64,000 nucleotides of DNA from CAVQBJ01 sp963819075 (GTDB lineage: Bacteria > Actinomycetota > Thermoleophilia > Solirubrobacterales > Solirubrobacteraceae): NCBI GenBank assembly GCA_963819075.1, contig CAWFUP010000001.1, positions 1,116,001-1,180,000 of the forward strand. Reading direction: 5' to 3'. Shown piece after piece: positions 34,340 to 42,631 of the stretch. Each line of letters begins with the position of its first letter. The first letter of the stretch is position 1. Below the pieces are notes generated by a model. It was given only the letters and a program-made list of their open reading frames with translations. It was not told the DNA's origin and searched no databases. The translations under genes and the position numbers were made by a program.

Positions 34340-35818
34340 ATGAGCACCGAAGCGCCGGGAATCGTCGCCGCCGGACATCCGCTCACCGCCGAGGCCGGTG
34401 CTCGCGTGCTGCGCGACGGGGGCAACGCCGTGGACGCCGCGATCGCGGCGATGCTGACGTCGTTCGTCGCCGAGCCCCTCCTGACCGGCCTCGGCGCCGG
34501 GGGCTACCTGCTCACCGCGGGCGGCGACGCCGAGCCGGCGCTGCTCGACTTCTTTGTCGAGGCGCCGCGCGAGAGCGGGCCGCCGCCGGCCGAACTGGAG
34601 GCCGTCGACGTCTCCTTCGGAGATGCGGCGCAGGTGTTCTACACGGGGCCGGCCTCGTGCGGCGTCTACGGGGTGCCGGCGGGGGTGTGCGAGGCGGCGG
34701 CCCGATGGGGGAGCGCCTCGGTGGGCGAGCTGGCCGAGCCGGCCGCGGCTCTCGCCGAGCAGGGAGTGACGATCAACGCCGAACAGGCCTACGTCGCCGA
34801 GATCCTCGCCGGCATCCTCGAAAGCACGCCGGAATGCGCGGCCCTGTGGGCGCCCGGCGGGCGCGTGCTGCGAGAGGGCGACGTGCTCGTCAACCGCGAA
34901 CTTGCCGATGCGCTGCGCCGACTCGGGGCCGAGGGCGCAGATCCCTTCTACCGGGGCGACATCGCCGCCGCGGCCAGTGAGTGGGTGACGGCCCGGGGTG
35001 GCCTGCTCTCGCCGGCCCAGCTCGCCGAGTACGGGGCGATGGTACGCGAGCCGGTGCGCATCCGCTACCGCGACCGGGAAGTGCTCACCAATCCACCGCC
35101 GTCCGCCGGCGGAACGCTGCTCGCGTACGCGCTCGCGCTGCTCGACCGGACCGAGAGCCCGCCGCCGCTCGCCGCGATCGTCGACGCGATGGCCGCCGCC
35201 CAGTCCCAGCGCACGGACGCATTCGTGCTCGGGCTCGGCGACGAGGGCTTCCTGGCGCGGTTCGTGTCCTCTCGGCTGGGCTCGACGACGCACATCTCCG
35301 TCCTCGACGCAGACGGCCGAGCCTGCAGCGTGACCTGTACGAACGGCGAAGGCTCGGGCGTCGTCGTCCCGCGCACCGGCCTGCACCTGAACAACATCAT
35401 GGGCGAGATCGATCTCAACCCGCTCGGCTTTCACCGTCATCCCCCCGGGCGGCGGATGCCGAGCATGATGGCGCCCTCGATCGTCCTTCGCGGCGGCGAG
35501 GTCGAGCTCGTGCTCGGAAGCGCCGGCTCCAACCGCATCCGCTCGGCGCTCCTGCAGACGATCGTCGGGGTCGTCGATCGCGGCCTGCGGGCAGACGAAG
35601 CGGTTCGTGCGCCACGCGCGCACTTCGAGGACGACACGGTGTACGTCGAGCCCGGGATCGACGCCGATGGACTCTCGGGCTCGGGACGCGAGGTCGTGCG
35701 CTTCCGCTCACTGAACCTCTTCTTCGGCGGCGTGCAGGCCGTCCAGCGCGATCTCGCGACGGGTGCGCTCTTCGGCGGGGGCGATCCGCGCCGCGGCGGC
35801 GTGGCGGTGGCGGCGTGA
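34340..35818 (+). CDS. Gamma-glutamyltransferase family protein
   Basis: The 492-residue Ntn-hydrolase precursor should cleave itself before Thr316 in GSTTHISVLDADGRACSVT. The small-subunit motif NPPPSAGGTLLAYAL and LVLGSAGSNRIRSALLQT are typical of the family. It starts VAAGHPLTAEAGARVLRDGGNAVDAAIAAML. No signal peptide is visible, unlike classical periplasmic GGT, so it may act inside the cell on glutathione-like or mycothiol-related conjugates; this is inference. ATG 34340 is chosen; TACCCT seven bases upstream fits a leaderless start. Its stop overlaps the lipoprotein start as GTGA. Confidence 0.9.
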   Translation: MSTEAPGIVAAGHPLTAEAGARVLRDGGNAVDAAIAAMLTSFVAEPLLTGLGAGGYLLTAGGDAEPALLDFFVEAPRESGPPPAELEAVDVSFGDAAQVFYTGPASCGVYGVPAGVCEAAARWGSASVGELAEPAAALAEQGVTINAEQAYVAEILAGILESTPECAALWAPGGRVLREGDVLVNRELADALRRLGAEGADPFYRGDIAAAASEWVTARGGLLSPAQLAEYGAMVREPVRIRYRDREVLTNPPPSAGGTLLAYALALLDRTESPPPLAAIVDAMAAAQSQRTDAFVLGLGDEGFLARFVSSRLGSTTHISVLDADGRACSVTCTNGEGSGVVVPRTGLHLNNIMGEIDLNPLGFHRHPPGRRMPSMMAPSIVLRGGEVELVLGSAGSNRIRSALLQTIVGVVDRGLRADEAVRAPRAHFEDDTVYVEPGIDADGLSGSGREVVRFRSLNLFFGGVQAVQRDLATGALFGGGDPRRGGVAVAA

Positions 35819-36270
35819 GCGCCCGGGCAGCGCACAGGGGCCACGCGTTCACAGCCGCCGTTCTCTCGTCGCTGGCGGTCCTGCTCGGTCTCGTCGTGGT
35901 CACCGGCTGCGGCGCGGGCATCGTCGTGCAGGACGACTTCGTCGTCCAGCGCACCGGCAACGTACCCGGCGCCGACCTCACGCTGGTGGTCAACGATGCC
36001 GGCACGGCCGCCTGCGATCACCGGCCGCCGGTGCCGATCACCGATCCCCAGCTCATCCAGGCCCGCTACATCCAGACGACGATGGCCACGCCGGCCCAGC
36101 AGGGGCTGAACTTGCCGGCCGGCCCTCGCCCGGTGTTCCACTATCTCGCGCGCACGCCCGACGGGCACGTCGGCTTCTACGACGACTCCAAGGGGCAGCC
36201 GTCGATCTTCGGGGCGCTCACGCTGCTCACGCTGCAGATTGCCGAGCAGGACTGTCATCTCGCGCTCTAG
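35815..36270 (+). CDS. Small lipoprotein of unknown function
   Basis: The 151-residue product has a basic N-terminus, a hydrophobic stretch (AAVLSSLAVLLGLVVV) and a lipobox VTGC, so Cys29 or so should carry a diacylglycerol anchor. The mature part is about 120 residues, reads VVNDAGTAACDHRPPVPITD and ends in a Cys-containing helix EQDCHLAL. I do not recognise the family. The GTG start overlaps the GGT stop, so the two are co-translated. Confidence 0.75.
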   Translation: MSARAAHRGHAFTAAVLSSLAVLLGLVVVTGCGAGIVVQDDFVVQRTGNVPGADLTLVVNDAGTAACDHRPPVPITDPQLIQARYIQTTMATPAQQGLNLPAGPRPVFHYLARTPDGHVGFYDDSKGQPSIFGALTLLTLQIAEQDCHLAL

Positions 36271-36305
36271 GTGCGTGCGCCGCCCGCCGATCGCCGCGAC
36301 CGGCG

Positions 36306-36929
36306 TCAGGCGGTGAGGTAGCGCTCGAGCATCGTCGCGGCGGCGCGCACGTAGTCCTCGGGCGGTGTGTCGCCGCGGGGGTGGATCACGAGTCCGTGGG
36401 TGGTCGCCTCGATCACTTCGACCACGAGGGCCGCGGCAACGTGCAGGTCGCCGGCTGTCACCTCCGGTCGGGAGGCGAGATAGCTCGCGACGGCCTCGAT
36501 GGCTCCGTCGGCGACGGCGACGAGCCTGCGCCGCAGCGCCGGCGGTCGCGGCGCCTCCTCGAAGAGCACGCGATGCAGGCCCGGCTGGTGGCGGTGCAGG
36601 TCCAGGAGCGCCGCCAGCAGTCGATCGATGCCGACACGGACGGGCGGCGGCCGCTGAAGGAGCTCGGCCAGCAACGGCGCCACCACGGCGACGCCCTCGT
36701 CGAGGTGGCGCTCGATCAGCGCGACGAGGATCGCGTCCTTGTTGGGGAAGTACTGGTACAGCGTTCCGACCGAGACGCCCGCACGATCGGCGATCCGGTT
36801 GGTCGTGCCAGCGGCGTAGCCGTGCCGCTCAAAGACCTGAGCCGCCGCCTCGACGATCGCCTCCACGGTGGCGGTCGAGCGGCGCTGAACCGGCGTGCGC
36901 CGGGGCTGCAGGGCACCCGCCGAGGTCAC
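36306..36929 (-). CDS. TetR-family transcriptional repressor
   Basis: The 207-residue protein has a TetR helix-turn-helix at about residues 41-67 (TTNRIADRAGVSVGTLYQYF) and a helical ligand-binding domain with a C-terminal TetR_C-like region. GTG 36929 is the start. It is divergent from an SRPBCC-fold protein, with a 16-base palindrome between them, so it probably controls both. The ligand is unknown. Confidence 0.9.
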   Translation of the reverse strand: MTSAGALQPRRTPVQRRSTATVEAIVEAAAQVFERHGYAAGTTNRIADRAGVSVGTLYQYFPNKDAILVALIERHLDEGVAVVAPLLAELLQRPPPVRVGIDRLLAALLDLHRHQPGLHRVLFEEAPRPPALRRRLVAVADGAIEAVASYLASRPEVTAGDLHVAAALVVEVIEATTHGLVIHPRGDTPPEDYVRAAATMLERYLTA

Positions 36930-36962
36930 CGGCAGGGCGCGAGCGAACGCGAGTAGACAAAC

Positions 36963-36978
36963 ATGAGTAATTGCTCAT
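36963..36978. promoter_or_regulatory. TetR operator-like palindrome
   Basis: ATGAGTAATTGCTCAT is a 16-base palindrome with one mismatched pair, AT-rich in a GC-rich genome. It sits between the divergent TetR and SRPBCC genes, 34 bases from the TetR start and 36 from the SRPBCC start. Confidence 0.65.
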
Positions 36979-37013
36979 ACTATGGCACCCATCGAGAGCC
37001 AGGAGAGACGCCG

Positions 37014-37451
37014 ATGACCGTGTCCGTGACCACCGACCTGCCGATTGCCGCCGAGCGGGCGAGCGCGCTCGCCCGCCGACCGGCGCTGCTGCGCCACGTG
37101 CTGTGGCCGTGGCTGTCCCTGCGGGCCACCGGCCCGCTGCCCGACGAGGCCGTCGAGGGCGACGAGATCTCGGCGCGCATCCTGTTCTTCGGCGTGCTGC
37201 CCGGCTGGATGCACACGCTGAGGCTCGTGCGCGTAACCCCGCTGGAGGTCGCCTCTCAGGAGCACGGCGGCCCGGTCAGGGCTTGGAATCACCGGCTCCT
37301 GTTCGAGCCGACCGGGGAGCACTCGTGCCGCTACACCGATCGCGTCGAGGTCCGTGCCGGCTGGTTGACCCCCGGCGTCGCGCTCTTCGCCCAGTTCATC
37401 TACCGCTACCGTCAGGCGCGCTGGCGCCGGCTCGCGGCCATTCTCGCGTAG
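37014..37451 (+). CDS. SRPBCC (START-like) ligand-binding protein
   Basis: The 145-residue protein has the length and alternating pattern of the SRPBCC helix-grip fold and the late motif LLFEPTGEHSCRYTDRVEVRAG, followed by a C-terminal helix. The fold binds hydrophobic ligands; no enzyme activity can be assigned. ATG 37014 is supported by AGGAGAG seven bases upstream; the earlier in-frame ATG at 36963 lies inside the operator. The neighbouring TetR gene suggests small-molecule control. Confidence 0.75.
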   Translation: MTVSVTTDLPIAAERASALARRPALLRHVLWPWLSLRATGPLPDEAVEGDEISARILFFGVLPGWMHTLRLVRVTPLEVASQEHGGPVRAWNHRLLFEPTGEHSCRYTDRVEVRAGWLTPGVALFAQFIYRYRQARWRRLAAILA

Positions 37452-37455
37452 CGGG

Positions 37456-38085
37456 TCAGCCGAAGCGGATCTTGCCGTTCGAGCGGGCCCGGGCCTGCGC
37501 GCGCTCGACGAACTCGAGGCGCTTGATCGCCGCGCGCAGCAGGCGCAGCACCTGGTGCACGCGCGCGTTCTCCGAGCGCAGCTCGAGTAGACCCTGCTTG
37601 GCGTCAAGCCCGAAGTCGACCGTCGCGGCAATGTCGTAGGCGTCCAGCGCGGCAAGCTGCTCGGGGTCGGGATCGTCGTCGGTGGCGCGCTTGACGAGCT
37701 CGGCGTACGTGTCGCGCATGCGTTTGTCGATGTCGGGGTCGATCGCATCGCCCTCGTCATCGTCGCTCAGGAACTCGACGATTCCCGCCGGGTAGGGCAG
37801 GTGATCGAGACGCTCGAGGAGCCGAAACGGACGAGTGCCGCGCACGAGGATGTTCATGCGCCCGTCCTCGAGGCGCTCGAGCACGCGTTCGATCTCACAG
37901 GCACAGCCGATGTGAGCGAGATCGTCGTCGGAGAGCCACACGATCCCGAACTCGCTGCCCTCGTCGAGGCACCGCTCGATCATCGTCCGATAGCGCGGCT
38001 CGAAGATGTGCAGCGGCACGAGCTCGCTCGGCAGCGCGACGATTCCGAGGGGGAACAGCGGGAAGGCGTCGGTGGGCTCGTCCAC
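37456..38085 (-). CDS. LON substrate-binding-domain protein
   Basis: The 209-residue protein is a free-standing LON N-terminal domain: FPLFPLGIVALPSELVPLHI and FEPRYRTMIERCL at the start, GCACEIERVLERLEDGR and ILVRGTRPFRL in the beta barrel, then a helical bundle. It lacks the AAA+ and protease parts of Lon, so it is not a protease itself; such proteins may recognise misfolded proteins. The GTG start at 38085 has TAGACT six bases upstream on the same strand, a leaderless-type promoter. Confidence 0.85.
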   Translation of the reverse strand: MDEPTDAFPLFPLGIVALPSELVPLHIFEPRYRTMIERCLDEGSEFGIVWLSDDDLAHIGCACEIERVLERLEDGRMNILVRGTRPFRLLERLDHLPYPAGIVEFLSDDDEGDAIDPDIDKRMRDTYAELVKRATDDDPDPEQLAALDAYDIAATVDFGLDAKQGLLELRSENARVHQVLRLLRAAIKRLEFVERAQARARSNGKIRFG

Positions 38086-38138
38086 GCACAGAGTCTAAGC
38101 GGCGCCGCCCCGAAGCATGCGTGGCACCATGTCGGCCG

Positions 38139-38894
38139 ATGTCGGTCAATCCCGTCGCCGCGAGAGGGTTCGAACGCGCGGTCGACGCGTACGTCCGCGG
38201 CCGACCGTCCTACCCGCCCGAGGCGATGGCCTGGCTGGCCGGGCAATGCGCGCTCGGCCCGGGCGCGACGGTCGTCGACGTCGCCGCCGGCACCGGCAAG
38301 CTCACCGAGGCGCTCGCGCCGCTCGGGGCGACGCTGATCGCCGTCGAGCCGCTCGACGCGATGCGCGCGGCGCTACGCAGCTCGCTGCCGTCGGTCGCCA
38401 CCCTTGCCGGGACTGCGGCGGCTCTGCCGCTGGCGCACGCGACCGCGGACACGCTCACCGTCGGCCAGGCGTACCACTGGTTCGCGGGCGAGGCGGCCCT
38501 GGCCGAGTTCGCACGCGTGCTCAAGGATGGCGGTCGCCTCGCGCTCGTCTGGAACGCGCGCGACCTCGAGCAGCCGCTCTGGCGCGCGGTGTCACGCATC
38601 ATCGAGCCGCTGCGCGACGAGACGCCCCAGCACGGGAGCGGGCAGTGGCGCGAGTCGCTCGCTTCGACGCACCGCTTTCACTCGGTGCAGGCCGAGGGCT
38701 TCTCCTACCGCCAGCACGTCGATCGCGACGCGCTCGTCGACCGCGTCGCCTCGATCAGCTTCATCGCCGCGCTCCCGCCGCCGCGCCGCGCCGAGGTGCT
38801 CGCCGAGATCGCGGCGCTCGTGGCCGAGCACCCGGAGCCGCTCGCGCTCGACTACCTGACCGAGGTCTACGTCTACGAGCGCGCGTCGGACTGA
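38139..38894 (+). CDS. Class I SAM-dependent methyltransferase
   Basis: The 251-residue protein begins AARGFERAVDAYVRGRPSYP, a common start of this Methyltransf_11-type family, followed by motif I VVDVAAGTGKLTEAL and LTVGQAYHWFAGEAALAEFA. The substrate is unknown. ATG 38139 is preferred over GTG 38121. Its end overlaps the convergent methyltransferase by 22 bases. Confidence 0.8.
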   Translation: MSVNPVAARGFERAVDAYVRGRPSYPPEAMAWLAGQCALGPGATVVDVAAGTGKLTEALAPLGATLIAVEPLDAMRAALRSSLPSVATLAGTAAALPLAHATADTLTVGQAYHWFAGEAALAEFARVLKDGGRLALVWNARDLEQPLWRAVSRIIEPLRDETPQHGSGQWRESLASTHRFHSVQAEGFSYRQHVDRDALVDRVASISFIAALPPPRRAEVLAEIAALVAEHPEPLALDYLTEVYVYERASD

Positions 38895-39823
38895 CGCGCG
38901 CCGGCTCCATCATCGTCGTCGCCGGGCCGGCGCGCGGCCATCATGAGGTTGTAGAAGATGGCCGGCGGGAGGTGGGACTCGAGCACTCGGCGGTCGAGCT
39001 CCTGCAGCACGAGGTAGCCGCGGTAGGCGTACTGGCGCCAGCCCCACGGCACCGTCTCCGGCGCCGCGGTCGCCTCGAGGGTGCGGTTCGTCCAGCCGAA
39101 CCAGTTCGCGAGCAGTTCCTCGCCGCTGACCCGCACCTCGGTCAGCCCGGCCGCCTCGGCCCAACCGCGCAGCTCGCCCGGAGCGAAGGCGTGCACGTCG
39201 ACGACGCTCTCGAGGCGGTGATCGACGTCCTCGCCATCGTCGCCTGGCGCCGCGCGCGCGCCGACCGCCGCGCGCCACAGCGGGGCGATGTGGGTGGCGG
39301 CGCGCTTCGGGACCGCCGCGATGCGATCCCCGTAGCGCGAGGGCTCCCCGGCGAACAGAAGCGTCCCGCCGGGGCGCAGAACGCGCCGAAACTCCGAGAA
39401 CGCCGCCCCCAGGTCGGGGATGTGGTGCAGCACCGCGTGCCCGAGCACGAGATCGAAGGCCTCGTCCTCGAACGGTAGGCGCTCGGCGTCGGCGATCCTC
39501 GTCTGCACCGCGAGGTGCATCCGCTCCGCGTTGGCCTGCAGCGTGGCGAGCATGCCCGGCGAGATGTCCGTGCAGGTCGCGTGCTCGACGATCCCGGCGC
39601 TCAGCAGGTTGAGCGTGAAGTACCCGGTGCCGGCGCCGATCTCGAGCGATCGGGCGTAGTGGCCGGGTGCGTGACCGAGCGCCTTGCGGATCTTGCCGAG
39701 CACCTGCGCGTGACCGATCTCGCCGAAGTCGATGCCCCACTTGGCGTCATAGCTCTCGGCCGCCACGTCGTGGTAGCGGGTGTTGACGTCACGGATCTCC
39801 TCGGCGCTCGCGGGGGCGGTCAT
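38873..39823 (-). CDS. Class I SAM-dependent methyltransferase
   Basis: The 316-residue enzyme has motif I SLEIGAGTGYFTLNL, the acidic CTDISPGML, LVLGHAVLHHIPDLGAAFSE and RRVLRPGGTLLF. The C-terminal 120 residues are an extra alpha/beta part seen in membrane-lipid and polyketide-type methyltransferases, but the substrate is unclear. It is divergent from the methyltransferase-GH57 pair, and the two promoters overlap around 39832-39842. Confidence 0.82.
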   Translation of the reverse strand: MTAPASAEEIRDVNTRYHDVAAESYDAKWGIDFGEIGHAQVLGKIRKALGHAPGHYARSLEIGAGTGYFTLNLLSAGIVEHATCTDISPGMLATLQANAERMHLAVQTRIADAERLPFEDEAFDLVLGHAVLHHIPDLGAAFSEFRRVLRPGGTLLFAGEPSRYGDRIAAVPKRAATHIAPLWRAAVGARAAPGDDGEDVDHRLESVVDVHAFAPGELRGWAEAAGLTEVRVSGEELLANWFGWTNRTLEATAAPETVPWGWRQYAYRGYLVLQELDRRVLESHLPPAIFYNLMMAARRPGDDDDGAGARQSDARS

Positions 39824-39831
39824 GGGGCCGC

Positions 39832-39842
39832 ACCATATACTC
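39832..39842. promoter_or_regulatory. Overlapping divergent -10 boxes
   Basis: ACCATATACTC gives TATACT on the + strand (39836-39841), 8 bases before GTG 39850. On the - strand it gives a TATA-rich box about 10 bases before ATG 39823. The 26-base gap leaves no room for separate promoters. Confidence 0.45.
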
Positions 39843-39849
39843 GCGCGCC

Positions 39850-40623
39850 GTGTCGGTGCCGCTCTACATCCAGCGCGACCAGCCGCCGGGCGTGCCGCCG
39901 CTGGCCCTCACCGGCGAGCGCACGCTTCCCGACGTGCCCGAGGAGAACTACTGGTTTCAGCGCCATCTCGCGGTCTACGACTGGATCGCCGAGCGTGTCG
40001 CGGGCCTGCATGTGATCGACATGGCCTGCGGCGAGGGCTACGGCTCGGACGTACTCGCCCGGACGGCGGCCAGCGTCGTCGGCGTCGACGCGAACCCCGA
40101 GGCCCACGAGCACGCCCGGCGGCGCTACCACCGCGAGAACCTCCGTTTCGCGCGCGATCTCGTCGAGACCTTCAACGCCCCGGCTGACGCCGTCGTGTTC
40201 CTGCAGACGATCGAGCACGTGCCGGATCCCGGCGCCGTGCTCGAGCACTTCCGCTCGGTCGTCGGCGAGCGCGGCGTCGTCTACATCACCACACCCAACG
40301 TGGTCACGCTCGCCCCCGCCGGCGCCGAGCGCTCGGACAACCCTTGGCACATCAAGGAGTACCGAGCCGAGGAGTTCCAGGCGCTGTGCGAAGGATGCTT
40401 CGGCTCGGTGTCCTTGCTCGGTCTGTTCCACGCAGGCAAGCTGCGCGTGCACGAGCTCGCACTGCGGGCGGGCTGGGACGCGGTGCACGAGCGGCTGCAT
40501 CTGACCAAGCCGTTCTACAGGTGGTTCACGCCCGCGATCGCCACGACGGACTTCACACTGCGAGCAGGCCGCGCGGCCGACCTGCACGGAGCGCTCGACT
40601 TCCTCGCCGTCTGCCGTCCGTGA
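39850..40623 (+). CDS. SAM-dependent methyltransferase, Rv3030-like
   Basis: The 257-residue enzyme has GERTLPDVPEENYWFQRHLA before motif I VIDMACGEGYGSDVL, then FLQTIEHVPDPGAVLEHF and NPWHIKEYRAEEFQAL. The ENYWF-R-H opening and the GTGA overlap with a GH57 gene match my recollection of Rv3030-Rv3031 in the mycobacterial methylglucose lipopolysaccharide cluster. A role as a sugar 6-O-methyltransferase is inferred, not shown. The start is GTG 39850. Confidence 0.82.
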   Translation: MSVPLYIQRDQPPGVPPLALTGERTLPDVPEENYWFQRHLAVYDWIAERVAGLHVIDMACGEGYGSDVLARTAASVVGVDANPEAHEHARRRYHRENLRFARDLVETFNAPADAVVFLQTIEHVPDPGAVLEHFRSVVGERGVVYITTPNVVTLAPAGAERSDNPWHIKEYRAEEFQALCEGCFGSVSLLGLFHAGKLRVHELALRAGWDAVHERLHLTKPFYRWFTPAIATTDFTLRAGRAADLHGALDFLAVCRP

Positions 40624-42059
40624 GGGACGCACCCGCCAGCGGGTCCGCGCCGCCGCGGGGCGAATGCGCGATCGTCCTGCACACGCACATGCCCTACGTC
40701 GAGGGGTTCGGGACGTGGCCGTTCGGCGAGGAGTGGCTGTGGGAGGCGATCGCCGTCTCCTATCTGCCGCTGCTCGACGTGCTCGAAGCCGGCGCACCGC
40801 TGACCGTCTCGATCACCCCGGTTCTCGCCGATCAGCTCGCTGCGGACATCGGCCCGCGCGTCGAGGCGTTCCTGCGCGAAGTGCGCCGCGAGACCCACGC
40901 CAGCGACGCCCGCGAGCTCCGCGCCGCCGGCGAGGAGGAGCTCGCGCGCGAGGTCGAGCGCTCGGCCGGCGACTACGAGTGGGCGCTCGAGCGCTTCCGC
41001 GCAATCGGCGGCGACGTGCTCGGCGAGCTCGCGCCGTTCGCGGCGTGGACGTCCTCGGCGACGCACGCCGTCCTGCCCCTGCTGGCCACCGACGCCGGGG
41101 TGCGCCTGCAGGTGCATTCCGGGGTGCACGCGCACCGAGCGCGAATCTCCGACCGCTGGCACGGCGGCTTCTGGCTGCCCGAGTGCGCGTACGCGCCGTG
41201 GCTGGACGAGACGCTCACCGACGCGGGCGTGCACGCGACATGCGTCGAGCTCACCGATCGGCTCGGGCTCGGCTCGACCGCTCACCTGTCGCCGATCGCC
41301 ACCGCGTCGGGCCTCACGCTCGTGCCGGTCGATCGCGCGACGATCGACCTCGTATGGGGGGCGCGCGGCTACCCGTCACGCGGGGCGTATCGGGACTCTC
41401 ACCGTCGCACGACGCACTGGCATCACCCGTGGGCCAACAACGGCGAGCGCTACGACCACGCCACCGCGCTGGCCACGGCACGCGAGGACGCGCGCGATTT
41501 CGTATCCCACGTCGCCGACCGGCTGCGCCTCGCGCAGGAGGAGCTGCCCGACGGCGGGCTGCTCGTGTGCGCGCTCGACACCGAGCTGCTCGGCCACTGG
41601 TGGCACGAGGGCGTGGCGTGGCTGTCGGCGGTCGTGTTGGAGGCCGAGCGTCAGGGCGTCACGCTCGCGCACCTCGACGACGCCCTCGCCCGGCATCCGG
41701 GGCGCCGCCCGTCCGACGGCGAGCTCGACGGAGTCAGCAGCTGGGGCGCCGGCGGGACGCTAGAGACCTGGGACGGGCCGCCGGTGGCGGACATGGCGTG
41801 GGCCGCGCGCCGGGCCGAGCTCGAGGCGGTCGCCGCCGGCCCGCGGATCGACGCCGCCGGCGTGCGGCACCTGCTGGCGCTGCAGTCCAGCGACTGGGCC
41901 TTCCTCGTAGCACGAGAGCTGGCGCCCTCCTATGGCCGGGACCGCCTGCAGGGCCATCTGGACGGCCTCGCCGCCAGCCTTCGCGGTGAGCCGGCCGGCG
42001 AGGGCGCCCTGGGCGAGCTCGCCCGTAACGCCGAGGCGTCGACGCTGCTGGAGCCCTGA
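40620..42059 (+). CDS. GH57 1,4-alpha-glucan branching-type enzyme (DUF1957), Rv3031-like
   Basis: The 479-residue protein has the GH57 pattern: LHTHMPYVEGFGTWPFGEEW, GFWLPECAYAPWLD (nucleophile Glu188), HHPWANNGERYD and CALDTELLGHWWHEG (acid/base Asp320). The DUF1957 C-terminal helices contain LALQSSDWAFL. Family members branch alpha-1,4-glucans. The GTG start overlaps the methyltransferase stop as GTGA. With GlgB at 24797 this is the second branching enzyme here, which suggests that a special glucan is being made. Confidence 0.9.
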   Translation: MRDAPASGSAPPRGECAIVLHTHMPYVEGFGTWPFGEEWLWEAIAVSYLPLLDVLEAGAPLTVSITPVLADQLAADIGPRVEAFLREVRRETHASDARELRAAGEEELAREVERSAGDYEWALERFRAIGGDVLGELAPFAAWTSSATHAVLPLLATDAGVRLQVHSGVHAHRARISDRWHGGFWLPECAYAPWLDETLTDAGVHATCVELTDRLGLGSTAHLSPIATASGLTLVPVDRATIDLVWGARGYPSRGAYRDSHRRTTHWHHPWANNGERYDHATALATAREDARDFVSHVADRLRLAQEELPDGGLLVCALDTELLGHWWHEGVAWLSAVVLEAERQGVTLAHLDDALARHPGRRPSDGELDGVSSWGAGGTLETWDGPPVADMAWAARRAELEAVAAGPRIDAAGVRHLLALQSSDWAFLVARELAPSYGRDRLQGHLDGLAASLRGEPAGEGALGELARNAEASTLLEP

Positions 42060-42070
42060 GCGCCGCCGCA

Positions 42071-42631
42071 ATGCGCCGCCCCGCCGCCCTCGAGCTGACG
42101 ACAGCGCGCTTGCGCCTGCGCCAGTGGCGCGACAGCGACGAGGTGGGGATGACGGAGATCAACCTCGATCCCGAGGTCGCGCGCTACCTGAACCGTCCCA
42201 CCAACGCGGCCAGCGCGCGGGCGTTCCTGGCCGAGGCGCAGGCCCACTGGGACCGTCACCGGTGTGGCATCTACGCGATCGAGCCGCTTCAGGAGCCACG
42301 GGAGCGCCGGCTGCTCGGGTTCGTCGGGCTCGCGTTTCCCGGCTACCTGCCGTCGCTCGCGCACCGCTTGGAGCTCGGCTGGCGCTTGCGCCGCGATGCC
42401 TGGGGGCAGGGCTACGCCACCGAGGCGGCAACGGTCGTGCGCGACCACGCCGTCGCCGTGCTCGGCGCGCGGGACCTGCTCTCGATCATCCACCCGGAGA
42501 ACGAGCGCTCGCGCCGCGTCGCCGACAAGCTCGGCATGACGGTGGAGGCCGAAGTGTTCAACCCGCGCCTCGACCGTTCGGTCGAGGTATGGGCGTTACC
42601 CGCCGCATGGTCGCCGAGCGGGGAGTCGTAG
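42071..42631 (+). CDS. GNAT N-acetyltransferase, RimJ/RimL type
   Basis: The 186-residue protein has the RimL-like start LELTTARLRLRQWRDSDE, the acetyl-CoA loop region ELGWRLRRDAWGQGYATEA and the final IHPENERSRRVADKLGM. The substrate could be a protein N-terminus, an antibiotic or a sugar amine. It follows the GH57 gene by 11 bases and overlaps the convergent acyltransferase by 74 bases. Confidence 0.85.
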   Translation: MRRPAALELTTARLRLRQWRDSDEVGMTEINLDPEVARYLNRPTNAASARAFLAEAQAHWDRHRCGIYAIEPLQEPRERRLLGFVGLAFPGYLPSLAHRLELGWRLRRDAWGQGYATEAATVVRDHAVAVLGARDLLSIIHPENERSRRVADKLGMTVEAEVFNPRLDRSVEVWALPAAWSPSGES

